From: Pratylenchus scribneri
Lineage: Eukaryota > Nematoda > Chromadorea > Rhabditida > Pratylenchidae
Assembly: GCA_030063045.1 (NCBI GenBank)
Contig: JAQSEB010000029.1
Span: 310,001 to 374,000 of the forward strand
Length of the DNA: 64,000 nucleotides
Reading direction: 5' to 3'
This document shows positions 29,001-41,659 of this stretch, one piece after another. Numbering within the stretch: the stretch's first letter is position 1; the number at the start of each line of letters is the position of its first letter. The translations under genes and the position numbers were made by a program. The notes below the pieces were generated by a model, which ran no database searches, was not told where the DNA came from, and saw nothing but the letters and a program-made list of their open reading frames with translations.

Positions 29001-32000
29001 CTTAGGTTGGTATAATTTTTTCCATGGATACGTTAAAAATAAAAAGGTTTTAAACCAAAATACACAAAATACAAATGTGGCACTTTTAGAATATTCCTAT
29101 CAATTAAATTGTTTAAAACATTTTTATATAGGTTTAGACCAATTAAATTTTATAAAAAATAATAGAGCTCTTAAAACTGCTTAGATTGATATAATTTTTG
29201 GCATAGTTTGATCAAAAATAAAAAGGTTTTAAACCCAAATACAAATGTGGCACTTTTTAGAATATTCATTTCAATTAAATTGTTTATATCATTTTTATAT
29301 AGGTTTAAAACCAATTAAATTTTGTAAAAAATAATAGAGCTCTTGAAACTGCTTAGGTTGGTATAATTTTTTCCATGGATACGTTAAAAATAAAAAGGTT
29401 TTAAACCAAAATACACAAAATACAAATGTGGCACTTTTAGAATATTCCTATCAATTAAATTGTTTAAAACATTTTTATATAGGTTTAGACCAATTAAATT
29501 TTATAAAAAATAATAGAGCTCTTAAAACTGCTTAGATTGATATAATTTTTGGCATAGTTTGATCAAAAATAAAAAGGTTTTAAACCCAAATACAAATGTG
29601 GCACTTTTTAGAATATTCATTTCAATTAAATTGTTTATATCATTTTTATATAGGTTTAAAACCAATTAAATTTTATAAAAAATAATAGAGCTCTTAAAAC
29701 TGCTTAGATTGTTATAATATTTTCCATGAATTTGTCAAAAATAAAAAGGTTTTAAACCCAAATACAAATGTGGCACTTTTTAGAATATTCATTTCAATTA
29801 AATTGTTTATATCATTTTTATATAGGTTTAAAACCAATTAAATTTTGTAAAAAATAATAGAGCTCTTAAAACTGCTTAGATTGATATAATTTTTGGCATA
29901 GTTTGATCAAAAATAAAAAGGTTTTAAACCCAAATACAAATGTGGCACTTTTTAGAATATTGATTTCAATTTAATTGTTTATAACATTTTTATATAGGTT
30001 TAAAACCAATTAAATTTTATAATAAATAATAGAGCTCTTAAAATTGCTTAGAATGTTATAATTTTTTCCATGAATTGGTCAAAAATAAAAAGGTTTTAAA
30101 CCAAAATACAAATGTGGCACTTTTAGAATATTCCTATCAATTAAATTGTATAAAACATTTTTATATAGGTTTAAAACCAATTAAATTTTATAATAAATAA
30201 TAGAGCTCTTAAAATTGCTTAGACTGTTATAATTTTTTCCATGAATTGGTCAAAAATAAAAAGGTTTTAAACCCAAATACAAATGTGGCACTTTTAGAAT
30301 ATTCCTATCAATTAAATTGTTTAAAACATTTTTATATAGGTTTAGACCAATTAAATTTTATAAAAAATAATAGAGCTCTTAAAACTGCTTAGATTGATAT
30401 AATTTTTGGCATAGTTTGATCAAAAATAAAAAGGTTTTAAACCCAAATACAAATGTGGCACTTTTTAGAATATTCATTTCAATTAAATTGTTTATATCAT
30501 TTTTATATAGGTTTAAAACCAATTAAATTTTATAAAAAATAATAGAGCTCTTAAAACTGCTTAGATTGTTATAATATTTTCCATGAATTTGTCAAAAATA
30601 AAAAGGTTTTAAACCCAAATACAAATGTGGCACTTTTTAGAATATTCATTTCAATTAAATTGTTTATATCATTTTTATATAGGTTTAAAACCAATTAAAT
30701 TTTGTAAAAAATAATAGAGCTCTTAAAACTGCTTAGATTGATATAATTTTTGGCATAGTTTGATCAAAAATAAAAAGGTTTTAAACCCAAATACAAATGT
30801 GGCACTTTTTAGAATATTGATTTCAATTTAATTGTTTATAACATTTTTATATAGGTTTAAAACCAATTAAATTTTATAATAAATAATAGAGCTCTTAAAA
30901 TTGCTTAGAATGTTATAATTTTTTCCATGAATTGGTCAAAAATAAAAAGGTTTTAAACCAAAATACAAATGTGGCACTTTTAGAATATTCCTATCAATTA
31001 AATTGTATAAAACATTTTTATATAGGTTTAAAACCAATTAAATTTTATAATAAATAATAGAGCTCTTAAAATTGCTTAGAATGTTATAATTTTTTCCATG
31101 AATTGGTCAAAAATAAAAAGGTTTTAAACCAAAATACAAATGTGGCACTTTTAGAATATTCCTATCAATTAAATTGTATAAAACATTTTTATATAGGTTT
31201 AAAACCAATTAAATTTTATAATAAATAATAGAGCTCTTAAAATTGCTTAGAATGTTATAATTTTTTCCATGAATTGGTCAAAAATAAAAAGGTTTTAAAC
31301 CAAAATACAAATGTGGCACTTTTAGAATATTCCTATCAATTAAATTGTATAAAACATTTTTATATAGGTTTAGACCAATTAAATTTTATAAAAAATAATA
31401 GAGCTCTTAAAACTGCTTAGATTGATATAATTTTTGGCATAGTTTGATCAAAAATAAAAAGGTTTTAAACCCAAATACAAATGTGGCACTTTTTAGAATA
31501 TTCATTTCAATTAAATTGTTTATATCATTTTTATATAGGTTTAAAACCAATTAAATTTTGTAAAAAATAATAGAGCTCTTGAAACTGCTTAGGTTGGTAT
31601 AATTTTTTCCATGGATACGTTAAAAATAAAAAGGTTTTAAACCAAAATACACAAAATACAAATGTGGCACTTTTAGAATATTCCTATCAATTAAATTGTT
31701 TAAAACATTTTTATATAGGTTTAGACCAATTAAATTTTATAAAAAATAATAGAGCTCTTAAAACTGCTTAGATTGATATAATTTTTGGCATAGTTTGATC
31801 AAAAATAAAAAGGTTTTAAACCCAAATACAAATGTGGCACTTTTTAGAATATTCATTTCAATTAAATTGTTTATATCATTTTTATATAGGTTTAAAACCA
31901 ATTAAATTTTATAAAAAATAATAGAGCTCTTAAAACTGCTTAGATTGTTATAATATTTTCCATGAATTTGTCAAAAATAAAAAGGTTTTAAACCCAAATA

Positions 32001-35000
32001 CAAATGTGGCACTTTTTAGAATATTCATTTCAATTAAATTGTTTATATCATTTTTATATAGGTTTAAAACCAATTAAATTTTGTAAAAAATAATAGAGCT
32101 CTTAAAACTGCTTAGATTGATATAATTTTTGGCATAGTTTGATCAAAAATAAAAAGGTTTTAAACCCAAATACAAATGTGGCACTTTTTAGAATATTGAT
32201 TTCAATTTAATTGTTTATAACATTTTTATATAGGTTTAAAACCAATTAAATTTTATAATAAATAATAGAGCTCTTAAAATTGCTTAGAATGTTATAATTT
32301 TTTCCATGAATTGGTCAAAAATAAAAAGGTTTTAAACCAAAATACAAATGTGGCACTTTTAGAATATTCCTATCAATTAAATTGTATAAAACATTTTTAT
32401 ATAGGTTTAAAACCAATTAAATTTTATAATAAATAATAGAGCTCTTAAAATTGCTTAGAATGTTATAATTTTTTCCATGAATTGGTCAAAAATAAAAAGG
32501 TTTTAAACCAAAATACAAATGTGGCACTTTTAGAATATTCCTATCAATTAAATTGTATAAAACATTTTTATATAGGTTTAAAACCAATTAAATTTTATAA
32601 TAAATAATAGAGCTCTTAAAATTGCTTAGACTGTTATAATTTTTTCCATGAATTGGTCAAAAATAAAAAGGTTTTAAACCCAAATACAAATGTGGCACTT
32701 TTAGAATATTCCTATCAATTAAATTGTTTAAAACATTTTTATATAGGTTTAGACCAATTAAATTTTATAAAAAATAATAGAGCTCTTAAAACTGCTTAGA
32801 TTGATATAATTTTTGGCATAGTTTGATCAAAAATAAAAAGGTTTTAAACCCAAATACAAATGTGGCACTTTTTAGAATATTCATTTCAATTAAATTGTTT
32901 ATATCATTTTTATATAGGTTTAAAACCAATTAAATTTTATAAAAAATAATAGAGCTCTTAAAACTGCTTAGATTGTTATAATATTTTCCATGAATTTGTC
33001 AAAAATAAAAAGGTTTTAAACCCAAATACAAATGTGGCACTTTTTAGAATATTCATTTCAATTAAATTGTTTATATCATTTTTATATAGGTTTAAAACCA
33101 ATTAAATTTTGTAAAAAATAATAGAGCTCTTAAAACTGCTTAGATTGATATAATTTTTGGCATAGTTTGATCAAAAATAAAAAGGTTTTAAACCCAAATA
33201 CAAATGTGGCACTTTTTAGAATATTGATTTCAATTTAATTGTTTATAACATTTTTATATAGGTTTAAAACCAATTAAATTTTATAATAAATAATAGAGCT
33301 CTTAAAATTGCTTAGAATGTTATAATTTTTTCCATGAATTGGTCAAAAATAAAAAGGTTTTAAACCAAAATACAAATGTGGCACTTTTAGAATATTCCTA
33401 TCAATTAAATTGTATAAAACATTTTTATATAGGTTTAAAACCAATTAAATTTTATAATAAATAATAGAGCTCTTAAAATTGCTTAGAATGTTATAATTTT
33501 TTCCATGAATTGGTCAAAAATAAAAAGGTTTTAAACCAAAATACAAATGTGGCACTTTTAGAATATTCCTATCAATTAAATTGTATAAAACATTTTTATA
33601 TAGGTTTAAAACCAATTAAATTTTATAATAAATAATAGAGCTCTTAAAATTGCTTAGACTGTTATAATTTTTTCCATGAATTGGTCAAAAATAAAAAGGT
33701 TTTAAACCCAAATACAAATGTGGCACTTTTTAGAATATTGATTTCAATTTAATTGTTTATAACATTTTTATATAGGTTTATAACCAATTAAATTTTATAA
33801 AAAATAATATAGCTCTTAAAACTGCTTAGATTGTTAGAATTTTTTCCATGAATTGGTCAAAAATAAAAAGGTTTTAAACCCAAATACAAATGTGGCACTT
33901 TTTAGAATATTCATTTCAATTTAATTGTTTATAACATTTTTATATAGGTTTATAACCAATTAAATTTTATAAAAAATAATATAGCTCTTAAAACTGCTTA
34001 GATTGTTATAATTTTTTCCATGAATTGTTCAAAAATAAAAAGGTTTTAAACACAAATACAAATGTGGCACTTTTTAGAATATTCATTTCAATTAAATTGT
34101 TTATAATATTTTTTTATTTAGGTTTAAAACCAATTAAATTTTATAAAAAATAATAGAGCTCTTAAAACTGCTTAGGTTGGCATAATTTTTTCCATGGATA
34201 CGTTAAAAATAAAAAGGTTTTAAACCCAAATACAAATGTGGCACTTTTTAGAATATTGATTTCAATTTAATTGTTTATAACATTTTTATATAGGTTTATA
34301 ACCAATTAAATTTTATAAAAAATAATAGAGCTCTTAAAACTGCTTAGGTTGGCATAATTTTTTCCATGAATTTGTCAAAAATAAAAAGGTTTTAAACCCA
34401 AATACAAATGTGGCACTTTTTAGAATATTCATTTCAATTAAATTGTTTATAATATTTTTTTATTTAGGTTTAAAACCAATTAAATTTTATAAAAAATAAT
34501 AGAGCTCTTAAAACTGCTTAGGTTGGCATAATTTTTTCCATGGATACGTTAAAAATAAAAAGGTTTTAAACCCAAATACAAATGTGGCACTTTTTAGAAT
34601 ATTGATTTCAATTTAATTGTTTATAACATTTTTATATAGGTTTATAACCAATTAAATTTTATAAAAAATAATAGAGCTCTTAAAACTGCTTAGGTTGGCA
34701 TAATTTTTTCCATGGATACGTTAAAAATAAAAAGGTTTTAAACCCAAATACAAATGTGGCACTTTTTAGAATATTCCTATCAATTAAATTGTTTATAACA
34801 TTTTTATATAGGTTTATAACCAATTAAATTTTATAAAAAATAATAGAGCTCTTAAAACTGCTTAGGTTGGCATAATTTTTTCCATGGATACGTTAAAAAT
34901 AAAAAGGTTTTAAACCCAAATACAAATGTGGCACTTTTTAGAATATTGATTTCAATTTAATTGTTTATAACATTTTTATATAGGTTTATAACCAATTAAA

Positions 35001-38000
35001 TTTTATAAAAAATAATAGAGCTCTTAAAACTGCTTAGGTTGGCATAATTTTTTCCATGAATTTGTCAAAAAAAAAGGTTTTAAACCCAAATACAAATGTG
35101 GCACTTTTTAGAATATTCATTTCAATTAAATTGTTTATAATATTTTTTTATTTAGGTTTAAAACCAATTAAATTTTATAAAAAATAATAGAGCTCTTAAA
35201 ACTGCTTAGGTTGGCATAATTTTTTCCATGGATACGTTAAAAATAAAAAGGTTTTAAACCCAAATACAAATGTGGCACTTTTTAGAATATTGATTTCAAT
35301 TTAATTGTTTATAACATTTTTATATAGGTTTATAACCAATTAAATTTTATAAAAAATAATATAGCTCTTAAAACTGCTTAGGTTGGCATAATTTTTTCCA
35401 TGGATACGTTTAAAATAAAAAGGTTTTAAACCCAAATACAAATGTGGCACTTTTTAGAATATTCATTTCAATTAAATTGTATAAAACATTTTTATATAGG
35501 TTTAAAACCAATTAAATTTTATAATAAATAATAGAGCTCTTAAAATTGCTTAGACTGTTATAATTTTTTCCATGAATTGGTCAAAAATAAAAAGGTTTTA
35601 AACCCAAATACAAATGTGGCACTTTTTAGAATATTGATTTTAATTTAATTGTTTATAACATTTTTATATAGGTTTATAACCAATTAAATTTTATAAAAAA
35701 TAATATAGCTCTTAAAACTGCTTAGGTTGGCATAATTTTTTCCATGGATACGTTTAAAATAAAAAGGTTTTAAACCCAGATACAAATGTGGCACTTTTTA
35801 GAATATTCCTATCAATTAAATTGTATAAAACATTTTTATATAGGTTTAAAACCAATTAAATTTTATAATAAATAATAGAGCTCTTAAAATTGCTTAGACT
35901 GTTATAATTTTTTCCATGAATTGGTCAAAAATAAAAAGGTTTTAAACCCAAATACAAATGTGGCACTTTTTAGAATATTGATTTTAATTTAATTGTTTAT
36001 AACATTTTTATATAGGTTTAAAACCAATTAAATTTTATATTAAATAATAGAGCTCTTAAAATTGCTTAGATTGTTATAATATTTTCCATGAATTTGTCAA
36101 AAATAAAAAGGTTTTAAACCAAAATACAAATGTGGCACTTTTTAGAATATTCATTTCAATTAAATTGCTTATAACATTTTTATTTAGGTTTAAAACCAAT
36201 TAAATTTTATAAAAAATAATAGAGCTCTTAAAACTGCTTAGATTGGTATAATTTTTTTCTTATATTTTCGATAATTTCAATATATTTTGACAATTAAAAT
36301 ATTTCCCTAATATTATTCTATAATTAATTTATTTTATCCAATAAATCAGACCACCCACCAATTGTTCCAAATGAATTGAATTTGTGTATGCCCCACAATG
36401 CATTGTGACTAATTTCCTGCGCACTCCAAGTGTTCCTCCTTCCAAACAATTCTTCAATAAACATTCTTTCCCGCATCCATCTGGGCCAATTATTAAAATA
36501 TGTTGTGAATTGTTTGGATTTAGCCATTCCATCAGAATGTCACGGGCACTTTGCATTCTGGCCGTCAAAACAATTGGCCTAGTTTTTTGCATTTCCTCCG
36601 GCGTGAATGGCAATCCAATGTCGTCGGTGTAGGCCACAAGGGAATCCACTCGACAATCGCAATAAACATTGAGAGGCGATTTTGGATCGGGCAAATTTGT
36701 GCCAGAAAAGACAACACGTTCGGCCAATTCCCTGCGTGAATCCGGTTCAACATAAGGGAGAAGGGCACGAAATGTGTTGACCAAAAATTGATTACGTGTT
36801 TTGGAATTTTTCACCAATGAAAGTGCATTTTTGATGATGCCTGAGTAGCGAAGTTCAGATTGTCAGAATTTTTATCTATTACTCAATCAATTCAATAAGA
36901 TAACTTTTGTTTATAAATTATAAGATTCAATTTCAAATGGATTTAAATGTTTTGAACCTAAATGGACGATTGAAATTAAATCTGGTAAAAATTAGAGCAT
37001 TAACTAAATCAACTATGCTGAATAGAATGAATAATAAATTAGTGCGCTAGAATGTTCACGTTCTGAAATTTAATCACTATATTATCTTTGATCAATGGAA
37101 ATAAAAATCGGTTGTAATTGGTGATGACTGTTGAATTAAATAAATTATTTATTTTTAGGACTGACCAACTTGACTGCATCCAAATTCCCTATTTTGATGG
37201 GCAAAAGCCCAATCGAATGCAGGCATCAGCGTTGAATTTACCCAATCCGAAAATTGGGCTGGCATATTTCTATCATTTTGCGAAAGGAAACTATAAAAAA
37301 ATTATATAAAAAAATTAAAAATACTAAAATGGACTTTTTGATTAATTCCTCCAAATCCAAATCCTCATTGCTCACCAAAATCATTCCCATTCGGGAAATT
37401 GTCGCCGGTGAGGCATGCGCCAAATTGACGCATTCAAAAATGAAATTCACATTTTGCCCAAATTGAATTCTTTCGCCCGAGGGAATTGTCAAAAGTCGAT
37501 TATCGTCCAACACCGAATTCAATGCCTCAATCCATTCCGGGTCAATGTCACCATCGCAAACAATCCAAGCCGGCTTAGTTGGATTTGTTGTGACCATTCG
37601 GGCGGCCAAAGTTAAAGTGCCATCTGCCCATTCACGGGTATCTGGCTCCAAATGTCCCAGCAAACGGGAACGAGGCATCGATTTTGGATTCATACTAAAA
37701 AGAAAAATGATGATTAAATTTAATGAAATATTTATTTGGATTAGAATGGTTCTAAAATTTATCCTATACCGATCAAACCATATATTCAATTGAAATTTCA
37801 TCAAGACGCATCATTTAATTCTGTTTTTTGGCTTGGATTTAACCAATTTAAGTTTTGAACCATTAACCAAAATGGGTTTAAACCGTTTAATACCCTTTAA
37901 TTGTTGACCAAACCAAAATGGGTTTAAACCGTTTAATACCCTTTAATTGTTGACCAAACCAAAATTGGTTTAAACCGTTTAATACCCTTTAATTGTTGAC

Positions 38001-40565
38001 CAAACCAAAATTGGTTTAAACCGTTTAATACCCTTTAATTGTTGACCAAACCAAAATTGGTTTAAACCGTTTAATACCCTTTAATTGTTGACCTCCCATA
38101 ACAAATTATATACCATTCAATGCGTCCATTTTGACCAGCTCTATCCAATTTTGGTTATACATATGGTTTGGCAATATATGACAAACATACTTTAAACGAA
38201 TGTTATTATTTTGGGCTTTCTATTAATCAAATTATATAAAAAAAAGAATTAATTCCATTTTCTCTTTTCCTACCTGAACACATCGACTGCTTCACCAATT
38301 GAAGAAAGAGCCATTTTGAGTAAACGCCATAGTGTGGATTTGCCCGAACCCGGTGGCCCAACAATAATTATGCCAATTCTTTGCCTCAATTGTTCATACA
38401 ATTCAAATAATTTGTTCATTTGAACATCGGTGATATTCGAGAATTGCAATTGTTGGGCAGCTTTTTGTAAATGTGGACGAAGTTCATCGAATTGCATCTA
38501 CAAAATTGGATTTTTTAAATGGAATTCCACCAATCGAATTTACAGCTTGTTTTGGCATTTCCGGGAAAATATCCTCCAAAAGAACTTTAAATCGTCTCGC
38601 ATCCGCAAATGTCAATTTTGAAAGAGTATTCAACTGTAAATTTTGCAAAACCAATTCAAATTCCTCTTCCGGTGTTAATTTTTGTATTTTTGCGGCAGTC
38701 AATTCCAGCCGTTTTTTGCCAATTGCATCCGAACATCCCTTCAACACTGTTTTCAATGACCTCAACCCCCAATCGTAATGTTGCTGTTGGCTGAGCATTT
38801 CTTTGGCCAGCTCAAATGTTGTCACCAACTTTTTGGCCAACACTTTTGCTTGTTGGAATCCCTCGGCATAGAGGAGTGTTTCGGCAATTTGTTCATTGTC
38901 TGGGACGGACATTGCCACTGGGCGGAATAATTGTTTCAAATTGTCCGGCAATCTTTGCCTTCCTCCATAGCCTTTTCCGGCTGGATTCATTGTCACAAAA
39001 ATTGCGGAATTTGTGTCCACTGGCACATTATGTTCTCCAATTCGACAATGTGCTGCCTTCACCCGGACTGCCTCTTGAATAATTTGGACTTGACTGGAAA
39101 CGGCCGAAAGGACGCCCTTGGCCAGACGATTGAATTCGTCGAAGCATCCCCAGGCGCCGCATTGGATTAGGCCAACAAAAATGCGGCCAATTGCTTGCAC
39201 ATCAATGCCCTCATCGCAATTGAATACAAGCACCTTTTTGAGATGGTTGAATTAATATTCTTTTTCTAATTCTTTGGCTATTTAATTAAATTAAGGGACT
39301 AGGAAATTTAATAAGGAGGATAAGATTTTGGAAAATATTTTTTTAAATTCCAAACAAAAATTAATAATTTAATTATAGTATTTTTAAAAAGAGCCACTTT
39401 CTATTTTTGCCTAAAACATTTTTATCTTGAATTAAACCACGGAAAAAATATTTAATTTTATAAAAATTGTTGTGATAGAAGAGGCGTGCATATGTATATT
39501 AAAAAGTAATAAACAATTAAATAAAAATGATATTTTATAAAGTACCATTTTTAAACTTTGATTGAAAATTTTTTTATTGTGGAAAAGGAAAATATTATAT
39601 AATTATATTCATCTGAGCTTTATAAAAGAATATAATTTTAAATTTTTTTATTTACCTGTCTACCCATCAATCCGGCCAATGCTTTCACTGATTCAGTTTT
39701 GCCAGTTCCAGCCGGCCCATACGGATTACCGCCCAAACCCATTGCCAATGCTTGGGTCAACGTCAAATAGCATTTATCCGTCAATGGGGTATGAACCAAT
39801 TTTTGGGCATTCCCTTGATATTCATAAGTGTAGGGAAATTCATATTCCGCTTGACGCACAACTACCAAACCGGAAACCTTTAAATCCAACATTTATTTGG
39901 AATATAATACAATTCAAATTACAGAAAAAATAAATAATTATAATGTTTTAAGCATTTAAATGAGGGTTGGTCCTACATTCCCAAACCATTTAACCAAAAT
40001 TGGATAGAGTTGGTCAAAACGCATTGAATGGTATATAATTTGTTATGGTTTGGTCAACAATTAAAGGGTATTTATTAAATGGTTTAAACCCATTTTGGTT
40101 TAATGGTTTAAAACTATACTAGAATTGGTTAAACCAATACCAAAACATAATCAACTAATAGGTCTTGATTAGATCTTAATTTTAATAGAAGTTTTTATGG
40201 GTCTGGGATTCTGAATGAACTTTTATTAATCTTTTCGGCCATTTTGATTGTTCTTTTTTTGCCAAATTTTATATTTCCATTTCCTCTATTAATACCAAAT
40301 AAAAACGCAATTGTCTCTGCCAGGTCCAACATCCAATCGATTGATTATTCTCCGCACTGATCAGCTGATCCAACACGGCAATGTGATGGATCAAATCCAA
40401 AATCAATGCTTTCAGCTTTATTTGAATAATTTGATCATCAATTGTTGTATTGCTTAATCGCTCTAATTGGGCGGAAAGTTGCCGTCGATAGGCGACCAAT
40501 TGTTCGGTGGGACTTCCACCCAATGAGGCCAAACATTTCTCCACATCACTACAAAAGCGGATTTC
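5035..40565 (-). CDS. che-3: Cytoplasmic dynein-2 heavy chain, motor domain (che-3/DYNC2H1 orthologue)
   Basis: Retrograde IFT motor. Exons: 40296-40565, 39656-39877, 38544-39233, 38274-38497, 37335-37694, 37166-37290, 36359-36840, 16152-16420, 15581-15840, 15114-15537, 14833-15066, 14219-14381, 13690-14169, 12652-12964, 12242-12607, 11360-11688, 10674-10814, 10285-10626, 9747-9970, 9308-9698, 8520-9166, 8200-8473, 7805-8144, 7558-7754, 7308-7507, 7048-7261, 5035-5187 (8334 nt, 2778 codons, all phases close). In order: linker end ([11 protein letters not shown]), AAA1 ([18 protein letters not shown]), AAA2 ([26 protein letters not shown]), AAA3 ([11 protein letters not shown]), AAA4 ([11 protein letters not shown]), stalk coiled coil with the microtubule-binding domain ([23 protein letters not shown]), AAA5 (PFIIDPSG), AAA6 and a C terminus ending [19 protein letters not shown] and the stalk-tip motifs indicate dynein-2 rather than dynein-1. 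The roughly 1600-residue tail is missing, and a TGA interrupts the frame at 7493-7495. Neither dynein-1 nor axonemal dynein fits as well. Confidence 0.93.
5215..7036. repeat. 25-bp minisatellite in the last che-3 intron
   Basis: About 72 copies of a 25-bp unit (core ACACATTTTTCTTAGTTAAT) with three alternating variants at the junction: AATCGA, AATCGG and AATAAA. The variants recur in blocks, for example 5310-5610 is largely duplicated near 5910-6060, showing expansion by segmental duplication. The array fills most of the intron 5188-7047. Confidence 0.95.
7493..7495 (-). other. che-3: In-frame TGA in che-3 C-terminal domain
   Basis: In exon 7308-7507 the frame reads IPIA, then TGA, then [17 protein letters not shown]. 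The phase is fixed by the neighbouring exons (7558-7754 ends in phase 0; [13 protein letters not shown] follows downstream). By recalled alignment, vertebrate DYNC2H1 has a Pro-Leu-Ala-Trp stretch here, so TGA stands where TGG (Trp) is expected. No alternative GT or GC donor in the preceding exon gives the phase needed to skip it. Translation would end about 175 residues early. Confidence 0.72.
10915..11270 (+). mobile_element. MITE-like element with internal 46-bp minisatellite, copy A
   Basis: Sits in the che-3 intron 10815-11359. The left terminus (about 10915-10977) contains GGATAGAGCTGGTCAAGACG. The right terminus has ATGCGTCAGACGAGATCTAT (11244-11263), its imperfect reverse complement. 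Between them are about four copies of a 46-bp unit with GGTCAACAATTAAAGGGTAT and TAAACGGTTTAAACCCATTT. No coding capacity. Confidence 0.75.
16421..36358 (-). other. che-3: Giant 19.9-kb intron in AAA3 of che-3
   Basis: The donor follows codon LEQL at 36359 (GTGGGT) and the acceptor precedes [10 protein letters not shown] at 16420 (TTCAG). Both flanking exons read straight through AAA3 in the DYNC2H1 order, in matching phase 0. Other introns of the gene run from 35 nt to about 1.9 kb. Nearly all of this intron is the 172-bp satellite, and it holds no open frame of 60 codons on either strand. Confidence 0.88.
16640..36255. repeat. 172-bp satellite array, about 114 monomers
   Basis: Head-to-tail monomers; the marker AGGTTTTAAACC recurs at 17711, 17883, 18055 and 18227, exactly 172 bp apart. 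Each monomer contains ACAAATGTGGCACTTTT, ATATAGGTTTAAAACCAATT and AATAGAGCTCTTAAAA. Several variants exist (TAGAATATTCATTTCAATT versus TAGAATATTCCTATCAATT; GATTGATATAATTTTTGGCA versus GTTGGTATAATTTTTTCCA). They recur in fixed order, forming higher-order repeats of 1713 bp and 2416 bp. Edge monomers, near 16640-16900 and after 36150, are the most diverged. Confidence 0.97.
37755..38195 (-). mobile_element. MITE-like element with 46-bp minisatellite, copy B
   Basis: In the che-3 intron 37695-38273, opposite to copy A. The two ends are inverted: TCCTATACCGATCAAACCAT near 37761 with CAAGACGCATCATT near 37802, and the reverse complement of the same blocks near 38110-38190 (GACCAGCTCTATCCAATTTT). 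Five 46-bp units lie between; successive AATGGGTTTAAACC blocks are 46 bp apart. This copy best shows that both termini extend 60 bp or more. Confidence 0.78.
39962..40175 (+). mobile_element. MITE-like element, short copy C
   Basis: In the che-3 intron 39878-40295. It has the same left terminus (GGATAGAGTTGGTCAAAACG) but only one internal 46-bp unit, and a right end with GGTCTTGATTAGATCTTAAT. It represents the element with the minisatellite contracted to its minimum. Confidence 0.7.
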
Positions 40566-40616
40566 CTGTCAAATTTTCTCCCAATTAATTCACAATTTCC
40601 TTTCACGCTTTTATAC

Positions 40617-41610
40617 CTTCTGCAAAAGGAATTGGTCCGATTCAATTGGCCGAAAATCTCTGCTTTCAGCCAATTTTTTAAGTTGTTGATTTTCTTGTTG
40701 CAATGAATGTAGTTCATTCTTCAAATTGTCCAATTCCCTTTTTAAATGGCCACAACTGTGGGTGCCCAAAATTGGCAAATGAGGATGCGGCCTGGGTTGA
40801 TCTATAATTGAATATTTTATTTAATATTCCATAGTAAATAAAGTCAACAGAATTTAAATTATTTTAAATTGAGGTTTACCCTCCTAAATTCACAAACCAT
40901 CTACCCAAAATTGTTTAGAGCTGGTCAAGACGCATTGAAATTTTTTATGGTTTTGACAACAATTAAAGGGTATTAAACGGTTTTTTAAACCCATTTTGGT
41001 ATGGTCAACAATTAAAGGGTATTAAACGGTTTAAACCATTTTAGTTTGGTCAACAATTAAAGGGTATTAAACGGTTTAAACCCATTTTGGTTTGGTCAAC
41101 AATTAAAGGGTATTAAACGGTTTTATCCCATTTTGGTTTGGTCAACAATTAAAGGGTATTAAACGGTTTAAACCCATTTTGGTTTGGTCAACAATTAAAG
41201 GGTATTAAACGGTTTTATCCCATTTTGATTTGGTCAACAATTAAAGGGTATTAAACGGTTTAATTTAAAGCCATTTTGGTTTAATCGTTCAAAACTATTT
41301 TAAAATTGATTAAACATACGCCAATTGCCAAATCATTCTTATTTAAGAAATCTATTGATTGAATTCGTATACATACCGTTTTAATCTTTTTAACAATTTC
41401 AATCTTTTTCAACAAATTTAATATTTCTCACATTCCATTTATTTTAATCCGATTACCTGATTCCAAAAATGGTTGCGGCTGTTGGCCTGGACAATAAATT
41501 TCCGGCGGTTGGAGGAAAATGATGGCCAACAGTGTAAGCCAAAGAAATGCGGCACCAATGAAGGCATATCGGGCCCAATAGCCTCCATTGGCCAAATTGT
41601 GCCACTTCAT
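40617..41610 (-). CDS. Transmembrane plus coiled-coil exons spliced in phase to che-3
   Basis: Two exons: 41457-41610, from an ATG (an upstream exon joining in the same frame is possible), and 40617-40801. The first has a short basic N terminus, then a hydrophobic segment of about 19 residues (YAFIGAAFLWLTLLAIIFL), then QPPEIYCPGQQP. The second encodes a polar coiled coil (LKRELDNLKNELHSLQQENQ) ending FLLQK. The exon ends in phase 0 at AAG followed by GTATAA, and the next exon, after a 51-nt intron, is the first recognisable dynein exon. Without that splice the frame reads Lys-Val-stop, so this could be a separate small type II membrane protein of about 113 residues, or the 5' part of a fusion. 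I do not recognise its family, and it does not resemble the dynein tail. Confidence 0.55.
40873..41330 (+). mobile_element. MITE-like element with 46-bp minisatellite, copy D
   Basis: In the intron between the two upstream exons (40802-41456). The left terminus has GGTTTACCCTCCTAAATTCA and GAGCTGGTCAAGACGCATTG. About seven internal units follow, some with TTTTATCCCA in place of TTTAAACCCA. The right terminal block is eroded. Confidence 0.72.
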
Positions 41611-41659
41611 CCACCAAACATATGTCGATGTATTTTTAGGGCATTCTTTCAAAAGGGAG

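Noticed and set aside
16640..36255. CRISPR-like array (regular repeats)
   Set aside because: Monomers are contiguous with no unique spacers, and the genome is a eukaryote's; it is a satellite.
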